From assembly GCA_038528235.1 (NCBI GenBank), contig JBCBEX010000065.1, positions 1-24,173 on the forward strand: a DNA stretch of 24,173 nucleotides. The letters run 5' to 3'. Both the position numbers and the translations under genes were made by a program. Of this stretch, positions 1 through 6,869 are shown one piece after another. Numbering within the stretch: position 1 is the stretch's first letter; every line of letters begins with the position of its first letter. Below the pieces are notes generated by a model, which saw nothing but the letters and a program-made list of their open reading frames with translations, was not told the DNA's origin and searched no databases. This stretch comes from JBCBEX01 sp038528235 (GTDB taxonomy: Bacteria; Bacteroidota; Rhodothermia; Rhodothermales; Rubricoccaceae).

Positions 1-1066
1 CGTCGAGGAGCGCGTCCGCCATGCGCTGCGCCAGGACGGCGTCGTAGAGCATGATCGGGACGATGGGATGGCTACCTAGGCGGATATCGAAGCCGCGCGC
101 AGTCATGCCCTGCCGAAAGTGCGCGGTGTTGGTTGCGAGCGTTTCGCGCAGTTCAGCCGTCTCTTCCAAACGATCTAGGACCGCAAGGCTGGTGAAGGCG
201 ATGACAGGCGCGAGTGTGTTCGAGAACAGGTAGGGCCGCGAACGCTGGCGCAGGAGGTCTACGATTTCGGCGCTGGCTACGGTGAAGCCGCCCGACGCAC
301 CACCGAGCGCCTTGCCGAGTGTCGAGGTAATGATGTCCACGTCGTCGAGCGCGCCGTGGTGTTCGGCTGCACCACGCCCGGTCGGCCCGAAGAAGCCTGT
401 CGAGTGGCACTCGTCGACATGCACGAGGGCGTCGTACTGCTTCGCAAGCGCGCAGATTTCGTCGAGCTTGGCAACGTCGCCGTCCATGGAGAAGACGCCG
501 TCGGTCGTGATCATGCGAATCTTCGCGTCCTGGCTGTCCTGGAGCGCCCGTTCGAGGTCGGCCATGTCGCCGTGCGCGAAGCGGTAGCGCTTGGCCTTGC
601 AGAGCCGCACCCCGTCGATGATCGAGGCGTGATTGAGTGCGTCGGAGATGATCGCGCACTCTTTGTCGAGCAGGACTTCAAAGAGGCCTGCGTTGGCGTC
701 GAAGCAGGCGGCGTAGAGAATGCAGTCCGCTTTACGGTGGTAGGCTGCTAGCCGGCGCTCCAACTCTTTATGCACGTCCTGCGTGCCGCAGATGAAGCGC
801 ACGGACGCCATCCCGAAGCCGTACTTAGCCACGCCCTCCTGCGCCGCCGCGATGAGGTCAGGGTCGTTGGCGAGACCGAGATAGTTGTTGGCGCAAAAGT
901 TCAGCACCGCGCGCTCTGGAGCGGCCCCGTCACCCTGGCCAGGTCCAAGGACTTCGATCCCTGCGTCTTGTTGGGACGTGATGACGCGCTCGGACTTGTA
1001 CAAGCCGGCGTCTCGGATCTCGGCGAGGGTCTGCTTGAAGAGCGCAGGGGCGGTCGTGGAAGGCAT
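1..1066 (-). CDS. kbl: Glycine C-acetyltransferase (2-amino-3-ketobutyrate CoA ligase), C-terminus cut by window edge
   Basis: PLP-dependent alpha-oxoamine synthase family. It cleaves 2-amino-3-ketobutyrate with CoA to glycine and acetyl-CoA, the second step of threonine breakdown, in the cytoplasm. The frame is open from the ATG at 1066 to the left edge (355 codons). The family is about 395-400 residues, so roughly 40 C-terminal residues lie outside. Visible family features are NFCANNYLGL near residue 56, the VHVDECHSTG strand holding the PLP-binding Asp (about 218) and His (about 221), and STLGKALGGA with the Schiff-base Lys252. The start MPSTTAPALFKQ fits the family's short N-terminus. It lies 140 bp downstream of the threonine dehydrogenase gene on the same strand, which decides KBL over the related AONS, ALAS or SPT enzymes. 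Function is inferred from motifs and context, with high certainty. Confidence 0.95.
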   Translation of the reverse strand, partial: MPSTTAPALFKQTLAEIRDAGLYKSERVITSQQDAGIEVLGPGQGDGAAPERAVLNFCANNYLGLANDPDLIAAAQEGVAKYGFGMASVRFICGTQDVHKELERRLAAYHRKADCILYAACFDANAGLFEVLLDKECAIISDALNHASIIDGVRLCKAKRYRFAHGDMADLERALQDSQDAKIRMITTDGVFSMDGDVAKLDEICALAKQYDALVHVDECHSTGFFGPTGRGAAEHHGALDDVDIITSTLGKALGGASGGFTVASAEIVDLLRQRSRPYLFSNTLAPVIAFTSLAVLDRLEETAELRETLATNTAHFRQGMTARGFDIRLGSHPIVPIMLYDAVLAQRMADALLD

Positions 1067-1112
1067 GAGGTTGAGCGTTTGGCGTGATACGATGGCGTGA
1101 GGTCGCGTTGCA

Positions 1113-1151
1113 TGGCCCAGCGTTGCACAGCCCCGCTCTGCTTGGCCCAGC
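1113..1151. repeat. Imperfect short direct repeat in the tdh-kbl spacer
   Basis: The 9-mer TGGCCCAGC occurs at 1113-1121 and again at 1143-1151, each followed by a related TTGC/TCGC-rich stretch. It lies in the 140-bp non-coding gap between threonine dehydrogenase and kbl. It may be a processing or regulatory element, or just low-complexity drift. No function can be read from it. Confidence 0.35.
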
Positions 1152-1206
1152 ATCGCCTAGCCCATAAGCAGAGTCGTGCAGACGTGGTTCGCAGACTCCT
1201 AGCATC

Positions 1207-2160
1207 TTACCTCGAAGTTCTAGCAGCGTGCAGGCGTGGCGAGAGACGGGCGAGCATGTCACCGACCATGCCTGGGAGGTCATATTCGGGCGACCACCCC
1301 CAGTCACGGCGAGCCTGGGAGTCGTCGACGGAGCGGGGCCAGGTGTCCGCGATGCCCTGGCGAAAGTCAGGCTGATAGGTGAGTTCGAAATCAGGGACGC
1401 GGTCGCGGATCGCGTCGGCGAGTTCGGAGGCTGAGAAGCTGAGCGCGGTAAAGTTGTAGCTCGTCCGCACGGTGATCGCGTCCGCTGGTGCCGCCATCAG
1501 CGCGACGGTACCGCGTAGTGCGTCGGGCATGTACATCATCGGCAGCACCGTTTCGGGACTCACGAAGCAGGTGTAACGGTCGCCGCGCACGGCTGCCCTG
1601 AACATGTCTACAGCATAGTCGGTGGTACCGCCGCCCGGCGGAGCGCCGGACGAGATCAACCCCGGATAGCGAACGCTGCGCACGTCGACGCTGAACTTGA
1701 GGGCGTAGTACTGGCACAGCAACTCGCCGCTCACTTTCGTAAGCCCGTACATGGTTGTTGGCTCCAGCACGGTCGTCTGGGGCGTGTCATCGCGCGGCGT
1801 GGTCGGGCCGAACGCAGCGATGGATGAGGGCCAAAAGACGCGCTGCGACCTCTCGCGTGCGACTTCGAGGACGTGCCGAAGCCCGTTCATGTTCACGTCC
1901 CACGCTAGGTGCGGCTGCTGCTCCCCCGTTGCGGAGAGCAAACTTGCCAGGTGGTACACTGTATCGATGCCGTGGCGATCAGAGAGAAGGCGCAGGCGGT
2001 CGGCGTTGCGTACGTCCAGGACGTCGGACGGGCCGCCGGTGTGCAACAGGGGGCGCAGATCGGTGGCGAGAACGGCGTCGCGACTATGCTGGTCGCGGAG
2101 GAGGCGTACGAGATCGGAGCCGATTTGGCCGCCGGCCCCGGTAACGAGGATGCGAGGCAC
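1207..2160 (-). CDS. tdh: L-threonine 3-dehydrogenase, SDR (GalE-like) type
   Basis: Extended SDR enzyme that oxidises L-threonine to 2-amino-3-ketobutyrate with NAD+, feeding the neighbouring KBL. Numbering from the GTG at 2160 (317 aa): Rossmann loop GAGGQIG at 8-14, active-site Ser in PSSIAAFGP (about 112-113), catalytic Tyr138 and Lys142 in MYGLTK, the family signature PGGGTTDYAV at 175-184, and RDWGW near 285. These match animal and Bacteroidota short-chain threonine dehydrogenases rather than the zinc-dependent medium-chain Tdh of E. coli. The reading frame continues upstream to an ATG at 2238, which would add 26 Cys/His-containing residues before the first beta strand. I prefer GTG 2160 because bacterial homologues begin directly at the Rossmann strand. 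A candidate promoter at 2276-2283 fits the longer form better, so the start stays open. Confidence 0.93.
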   Translation of the reverse strand: MPRILVTGAGGQIGSDLVRLLRDQHSRDAVLATDLRPLLHTGGPSDVLDVRNADRLRLLSDRHGIDTVYHLASLLSATGEQQPHLAWDVNMNGLRHVLEVARERSQRVFWPSSIAAFGPTTPRDDTPQTTVLEPTTMYGLTKVSGELLCQYYALKFSVDVRSVRYPGLISSGAPPGGGTTDYAVDMFRAAVRGDRYTCFVSPETVLPMMYMPDALRGTVALMAAPADAITVRTSYNFTALSFSASELADAIRDRVPDFELTYQPDFRQGIADTWPRSVDDSQARRDWGWSPEYDLPGMVGDMLARLSPRLHAARTSR

Positions 2161-2275
2161 GCGGGGGGAGGAGCATGCGAGACGATCAGGGAACAGGACG
2201 CGGTGGCTGCAGGGCACGTGCTTTGCGTGGCTTTGCACGTAGTCGATGCGCGCTGCCGCTCCGGTCTTGCTTCGC

Positions 2276-2283
2276 TCAATCTA
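2276..2283 (-). promoter_or_regulatory. Candidate -7 promoter element for tdh-kbl
   Basis: The minus strand reads TAGATTGA, resembling the Bacteroidota -7 box TAnnTTTG. It lies 37 nt ahead of the ATG at 2238. I see no good TTTG (-33) match 19-21 nt further upstream, so support is weak. Confidence 0.25.
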
Positions 2284-2375
2284 GCGAATCCGGTGGCCGT
2301 GCTGCGCCCAGCCCGAAGCGCTTCCATTGCTGCTGAAGGCTCCCGAACCTCCGCGCGGTTTTAACCGTAGTAGCG

Positions 2376-2407
2376 TGTGAGAAAGTCGCTGGAACTTCCT
2401 ATCTTGA
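2376..2407 (+). promoter_or_regulatory. Candidate Bacteroidota-type promoter (-33/-7) for the T9SS miniprotein
   Basis: TGTG at 2376-2379, a 20-nt spacer, then TATCTTGA at 2400-2407. This resembles the TTTG-N19-21-TAnnTTTG promoter read by the Bacteroidota primary sigma factor. It would start transcription about 20 nt before the ATG at 2434. That position also argues for the internal ATG over the upstream in-frame start at 2377. Confidence 0.4.
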
Positions 2408-2433
2408 CCTATCATCTGCCCAGCCCTCCTCCG

Positions 2434-2835
2434 ATGCGTCTCGTTGCCCTGCTGCTCGCCCTCCTCGCCGCTCCCGCGTTGACCGCGCAGCCCATGCTGC
2501 TCGCCAGTGCCGACGGCGACCTCCCCCTCGTGCTCGCTGCATCTACGGAGGCTGGCGACGCGACGCCCGGCAGCGTGACCATCTACACGCTCTACCCGAA
2601 CCCGACGGCCGATCGCTCGGAGCTCACGTTCTCGGTCGAGCGCTCGCAAGACGTTCAGGTTGTGCTGTACGATGTTCTCGGTCGCAAGGTGGCGGACCTC
2701 TACTCGGGCACGCTTGATGCCGACGTCACTCGCACCGTGGAGATTGACGTGGAGGCCATGCCAGTGGGGCTCTACGTGGTCCGCGTCACCGGCGACGACT
2801 TCCGCGCCGTCCGCCGCCTCACCGTGGTCCGCTAG
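2434..2835 (+). CDS. Secreted miniprotein consisting of signal peptide, short linker and T9SS type A sorting domain
   Basis: This 133-aa protein starts with a Sec signal peptide (MRLVALLLALLAAPALTAQ, cleavage near residue 18-19). A linker of about 35 residues rich in Ala, Ser, Asp and Gly follows. A complete type A C-terminal sorting domain begins at YPNPT (54-58), with YDVLGRKVADLY at 79-90, the GLYVVRV strand at 112-118 and terminal RRLTVVR. Such domains normally guide a large passenger through the T9SS outer-membrane translocon, after which they are removed. Here there is essentially no passenger. I chose ATG 2434 over the in-frame start at 2377 because only it puts the signal peptide at the N-terminus. 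It ends 15 bp from a convergent T9SS gene. It could be a remnant of a larger gene, but no upstream reading frame is left to support that. Function unknown. Confidence 0.85.
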   Translation: MRLVALLLALLAAPALTAQPMLLASADGDLPLVLAASTEAGDATPGSVTIYTLYPNPTADRSELTFSVERSQDVQVVLYDVLGRKVADLYSGTLDADVTRTVEIDVEAMPVGLYVVRVTGDDFRAVRRLTVVR

Positions 2836-2850
2836 TCAGGTTTTCGCCCG

Positions 2851-4356
2851 CTAGCGCTTGGTTATCCGCACGGTCTCGGTGCCCCCGCTGGTTTGTACTC
2901 GGGCGAAGTACACGCCTCCGGGCCAAGAGGCGCTATCGATGGCAACGGCTGACGTGCCAGCGTTCAAATAGCGCTCGTCTTGCCAGACGGATCGCCCAAG
3001 AACATCAAACACGGCGATACGGACATCTTGCTGCTCTGACATTCCGATGCGCAGCGTTGTTGATCCGTGGGTCGGATTGGGAAAGGCTCCGGCCGCGAAC
3101 GCCACTACTGGTGGCGCGTCTTCGGCATCTACAGCTCGGTCGAAAACAGGTTCGCCGTACTCGATGCCCCCAACAGATGCGTATGCGAAGTCCGTGACGT
3201 ATGTCGGACCGAACGCGGTGACCGTACGGTTCGTAGGCCCAACGTTAGCGAGGTACTCGGCTACGAGACCAGGATCAGCCTGGGGAACGATGAAGGATTT
3301 GATCGCAGGGAATACCGTCCCAAAAGCGCGGGCATCGACCCGACCATTTACTACGTAACACCCTCGCTCCTCCTTCAGACACGCGTCGCCATAGAGCGCG
3401 TTCAACAGTGGCGAGCTCAAAGGGTACGTGATAGCAAACTCAGCTTGCTCTTCCTCCGACCACCGCATGATCGAGGTCGACACCGAATCGTAGCGGACGA
3501 AATCCTGACGTGTTGAGTATCCATCATCATTAGGTGTATGCACAAACGCCTCAAGGATACGCTTGAGGTAATACACGCCCGCAATTAGCGTGTCGGAGTC
3601 AACGCGTACGCGCTGCCATTGGTCGAATACGGGCTCCCCACTCAAGGCATACCCGGACGCATACTCCCATCGGTCTCCAACAGCGAGCGGGTAGTACCTC
3701 CACGGTTCGACGGGGTCCGCGATGGTCTGGCCAAATGCCCCTACCTGACTGAAACCGTACTCTTTGCTTCCCACTTGGGTATAGGTGAGCCGGACAGAAA
3801 GGCAGTAGTCTCTACAGATTGACTGCTCGATCACTCCGAGCCCCGAGGCAACAATGGTGGTGTCCGTCCCGCTCGAAAACACTTTGGTGGATGCTTCAAC
3901 TGTATCTCGGCTAACCGCTATAGCCGTTGTCGCATTGGCTTCGAGATACGTCTCCGTGTTTCCGCAACTCGCAGGAGCCGCATCGAACGCCAGATCCAGA
4001 CGACACGCTGTTAGGTAAGGACGTTCGCTTCCGTCCGGAAGACGCTCCACGACATTCCCCCGTTCGGCATCGAAACGAACGAATGCGACGGTACCTTCAT
4101 TGGCGTACGGTGCTTGTACTTGCCAGCTGTACAGTCGACGCTCCAGCACAGCGTATCGAGCTCCTGAGATCAACGTGTCTCGCGCAATCGTTTCGCGCTG
4201 GAAACGAGACACGAACGGCCAAACGCTTCGCTCGATTTCGTATTCCCACACCGTTCCCACCTCAAGAGGGAGATAGGACGCTGGCGGGTTTGGGTCGGTC
4301 TGTGCCCAGACCGGCGAGATCGCACAGATGAGTAAGAGCAGAGCCGAATTGCGCAT
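2851..4356 (-). CDS. Secreted T9SS-sorted protein with an internally duplicated domain
   Basis: 501 aa from the ATG at 4356: signal peptide MRNSALLLLICAISPVWAQ, then two related domains. The first (about 28-200) opens YLPLEVGTVWEYE and continues with a QR...DTLISG...Y motif. The second (about 222-400) opens YYPLAVGDRWEYA and continues QR...DTLIAG..Y. Each later carries FVR(F/Y)D and a Cys pair and ends near KEYG/GIEYG. A type A sorting domain (FPNPTHGSTTLRI at about 425, FDVLGRSV, GGVYFARV) closes the protein, so export by T9SS and release or surface anchoring is expected. An ATG 15 nt upstream (4371) is also possible and would lengthen the signal peptide n-region. The DNA looks visibly less GC-rich than neighbouring genes. 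I do not recognise the repeated domain. The opening 'PL.VG..W.Y' resembles many Bacteroidota exported proteins of unknown role. Confidence 0.9.
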   Translation of the reverse strand: MRNSALLLLICAISPVWAQTDPNPPASYLPLEVGTVWEYEIERSVWPFVSRFQRETIARDTLISGARYAVLERRLYSWQVQAPYANEGTVAFVRFDAERGNVVERLPDGSERPYLTACRLDLAFDAAPASCGNTETYLEANATTAIAVSRDTVEASTKVFSSGTDTTIVASGLGVIEQSICRDYCLSVRLTYTQVGSKEYGFSQVGAFGQTIADPVEPWRYYPLAVGDRWEYASGYALSGEPVFDQWQRVRVDSDTLIAGVYYLKRILEAFVHTPNDDGYSTRQDFVRYDSVSTSIMRWSEEEQAEFAITYPLSSPLLNALYGDACLKEERGCYVVNGRVDARAFGTVFPAIKSFIVPQADPGLVAEYLANVGPTNRTVTAFGPTYVTDFAYASVGGIEYGEPVFDRAVDAEDAPPVVAFAAGAFPNPTHGSTTLRIGMSEQQDVRIAVFDVLGRSVWQDERYLNAGTSAVAIDSASWPGGVYFARVQTSGGTETVRITKR

Positions 4357-4383
4357 ACCTGAGTTGATCATTTGACTTAACCT

Positions 4384-4415
4384 ACACGATACAAGTCGAG
4401 GCTCTGCAAACAAAA
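4384..4415 (-). promoter_or_regulatory. Candidate promoter for the duplicated-domain T9SS gene
   Basis: On the minus strand TTTTG (4415-4411) is followed by 19 nt and TATCGTGT (4391-4384). This approximates the Bacteroidota TTTG-N19-21-TAnnTTTG pattern, though the -7 match is imperfect. Transcription would begin about 20 nt before the ATG at 4356. Confidence 0.3.
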
Positions 4416-4473
4416 CGCAGACCGGCACATCGCTTGCTGCCTGGTTGAGATCCTACACCAACTGCTGCGCCTG

Positions 4474-5196
4474 ATGCCGTTTTTCTCCGCCGACACCACG
4501 ACTCCTCCGCCAGCACGACCGGCACCGTCGGGAACCATCCGAGGCGAGGAAGGCGACCCCATTGACGATACGCCCCTTGCGCCGCCTGACCCGAGCAAGT
4601 TCGTGGTGTCAGGCTATCCTGAGTTGCCCGACAACGAGGCCGATGGCGCTACAGCCTACGACCTCATGGTCGCAGGGCAAGCGTATCCGCTCGACGACCC
4701 CGAGATCGACCTCTACCACCGCCATGCCGCCGATCACTGCCGCGCGCTGAGCAATGCCCCAGCTGACGGTCCGGAGCGACTTGCGCTGATCTACACGCTG
4801 TTTGACGTGTCGGGGGAAGACATTCGCGTCGAGCCCCCGCTGGCCGTTGCGTTTGGGCGGCACATCACTACGGGCGAGCGGGTGCAGATCGGGCCGGGCT
4901 GCCGGCTGATGGACTTCGCCCCCATCGTGATCGGCGACCAGACCGTGCTCGGGTGTGAGGTGCTCATTCAGACGCAGATGCTCCCGATGAACCCAGCGCA
5001 GCGAGCCGAACGCATGGCGAAGGCCGCGCCTGTCGAGATTGGTGAAGACTGCTGGATTGGAGACCGAGTGACCGTCTACCCCGGCGTCCGTATCGGCGAC
5101 GGTACGACCGTGGCTGCAGGCAGTGTGGTCACGTCGAGCCTACCTGCAGGCGTGCTCGCGGCAGGCAACCCCTGCAAGGTCGTCCGTGAATTGTGA
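4474..5196 (+). CDS. Maltose/galactoside O-acetyltransferase-like left-handed beta-helix protein lacking the catalytic His
   Basis: 240 aa. Residues 1-60 are a Pro/Thr-rich extension. Residues 63-112 match the helical 'Mac' cap of maltose/galactoside acetyltransferases (MVAGQAYPLDDPEI). Residues 120-240 are hexapeptide repeats ending in CWIGDRVTVYPGVRIGDG, SVVTSSLPAGVLAAGNPCK and VVREL. This is the classic CoA-binding left-handed beta-helix of LacA/Maa/NodL enzymes, which transfer acetyl groups to sugar hydroxyls. However, the segment that normally reads T-x-x-H-P before the extending loop reads TQMLPMNPAQR (167-177), so Leu169 occupies the catalytic His position. The Asn-containing strand before it is also altered (GPGCRLMDFAP). 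Activity is therefore doubtful: it may be an inactive homologue or use another mechanism. The gene stands alone and is divergent from the T9SS gene upstream. A start near Met65 would give a more typical length. Confidence 0.85.
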   Translation: MPFFSADTTTPPPARPAPSGTIRGEEGDPIDDTPLAPPDPSKFVVSGYPELPDNEADGATAYDLMVAGQAYPLDDPEIDLYHRHAADHCRALSNAPADGPERLALIYTLFDVSGEDIRVEPPLAVAFGRHITTGERVQIGPGCRLMDFAPIVIGDQTVLGCEVLIQTQMLPMNPAQRAERMAKAAPVEIGEDCWIGDRVTVYPGVRIGDGTTVAAGSVVTSSLPAGVLAAGNPCKVVREL

Positions 5197-5275
5197 TGAT
5201 CTGACGCTGTGAGGAGGTACGTGCGACACGCATACTGCACTTCATGCCCTCATGCCAAGAACATCGTCTACGCGC

Positions 5276-6784
5276 CTACCGCTGCCAGAAGTCGGGGATG
5301 AGCAGGACGATAAGGGTAAAGATCTCTAAACGTCCGGCCACCATGAGTAGACCCAGGACCCATTTCCCCGCAGCCGGGACGATCGCGTAGGTCTCGGTGG
5401 GGCCCACGGCACCAAACGCCGGGCCCACATTACCAACGGCCGATGCCGTGGCAACGAATGCGCTGAAGAGGTCGAGGCCCATCCCCGCTAGCACAACGGT
5501 GCCAACGAGCAGAAGCAGCAGATAGAGCACCACGAAGGAGAGGACATTGCGCATAATCTCCGGCGACACCACACGATGGTCGAGGCGGATCGGGAAGATG
5601 GCCTGGGGGTGCAGGAGCCGGTGCACCTCGCGCTGAGCGTTCTTGAAAAGCAAAATGTGGCGCAGCACCTTGAAGCCTCCGCTCGTGGACCCGGCCATCC
5701 CGCCCACGAAGAAGAGCAGGAACAGCACGCCTACGCCGAGCGCCGGCCACGCTTCATAGTCGCTCGTCCCAAAACCCGTCGTGGTGATGATCGCGACCAC
5801 CTGGAATGCGGCCACGCGGAGCGCGTCGAGCAGCCCGGCGAAGGTGATGCCTGGCTCCGTGAGATCGCCTGTGTTGGCCGGAAGCACCGCGCTCGTAGGA
5901 GCCCAGAGCGCCACGGTCGCCAGTCCGGTCGCTACGAGGCAGATGGCTAGATAGACTCGAAACTCGTCGCTCTGCCAGAACACCCCAGGCTTGCCCTTCA
6001 GGGCATAGTAGTGCAGCGTGAAGTTGACGCCACCGATGAACATGAAGAAGATGGTCACCCACTCCACGTACGCCGACCCATATTGCCCGACCGACCCGTT
6101 CTCGGTGGAGAATCCGCCTGTCGCCATGGACGAAAACGCGTGATTCACGGCGTCGAACAAGCTCATCTCCGGGAGCAGGAGCAACGCGTTGAGGACAGTA
6201 AATCCGGCGTAGATGCCCCAGAGCCGTGTGGCTGTGTCACGTACACGCGGCGTGAGCTTGTCCGCTGTCGGTCCGGGTACTTCGGCCTTGAACAACTGCA
6301 TGCCTCCGATCCCGAGCAGCGGCAACACCGCCAGGGTCAAGACGATAATGCCCATGCCTCCGATCCAATGGGCTAAGCTGCGCCAGAATAGAAACGCATT
6401 CGGGAGCGCCTCGATCGCTGGCGTGTCGTCCCCGCCCAGAATGGTCGCGCCTGTCGTGGTGAAGCCTGAGATCGTCTCGAAAAACGCATCGGTGTAGCCA
6501 AGTGTGCCCGTGAGGACGAAGGGCAGCGCACCAACCAGCGACACGACGATCCATGCCAGCGCGACGATGGCGAACCCGTCACGGATCTGAATCTCTCGCT
6601 TGGGACGGTTGGTGAACCAGAGCGCTGCTCCTCCCCCGCCCGCAGCGAGTGCTGTCACCCCGAATGCCCACCACTCGGCTTCTTCGTAGAAGAGCGCTAC
6701 AGCCATCGGGGCCAACAGCGCGACGCCGACCGCGCCCAACAGTGCGCCCAACACGCCAACTACCGCAGAGACGTTCAGGCGCAT
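5276..6784 (-). CDS. trkH: TrkH/KtrB-family potassium uptake channel subunit
   Basis: 502-aa integral inner-membrane protein for K+ import, expected to pair with a cytoplasmic RCK-domain regulator (TrkA/KtrA), which is not in this window. All four pore loops are visible: SGFTTTGAT (about 106-114), ATGGFSTENG (221-230), ITTTGFGTSDYE (333-344) and SAVGNVGPAFG (448-458). The cytosolic segment GSTSGGFKVLRHILLF (365-380) and the following R/H-rich helix are typical of TrkH. Length is close to E. coli TrkH (483). It starts at ATG with a hydrophobic first helix. It lies 85 bp downstream of the 5'-nucleotidase gene on the same strand and converges with the acetyltransferase-like gene. TrkH and KtrB cannot be separated with certainty; the length favours TrkH. 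Confidence 0.95.
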   Translation of the reverse strand: MRLNVSAVVGVLGALLGAVGVALLAPMAVALFYEEAEWWAFGVTALAAGGGGAALWFTNRPKREIQIRDGFAIVALAWIVVSLVGALPFVLTGTLGYTDAFFETISGFTTTGATILGGDDTPAIEALPNAFLFWRSLAHWIGGMGIIVLTLAVLPLLGIGGMQLFKAEVPGPTADKLTPRVRDTATRLWGIYAGFTVLNALLLLPEMSLFDAVNHAFSSMATGGFSTENGSVGQYGSAYVEWVTIFFMFIGGVNFTLHYYALKGKPGVFWQSDEFRVYLAICLVATGLATVALWAPTSAVLPANTGDLTEPGITFAGLLDALRVAAFQVVAIITTTGFGTSDYEAWPALGVGVLFLLFFVGGMAGSTSGGFKVLRHILLFKNAQREVHRLLHPQAIFPIRLDHRVVSPEIMRNVLSFVVLYLLLLLVGTVVLAGMGLDLFSAFVATASAVGNVGPAFGAVGPTETYAIVPAAGKWVLGLLMVAGRLEIFTLIVLLIPDFWQR

Positions 6785-6869
6785 GGAGCAATACGAGTCG
6801 AGGGGTAGGCTATTTCGTGCATCGACCCCGAGAGACGACGGGCAACGTCAGTGGACACGGCTCAGCCTC

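Noticed and set aside
2830..2856. Inverted repeat CGCTAG/CTAGCG as a bidirectional terminator
   Set aside because: Only a 6-bp stem with a 15-nt loop, overlapping both stop codons and without a U tract. Kept only as a remark on the convergent pair.
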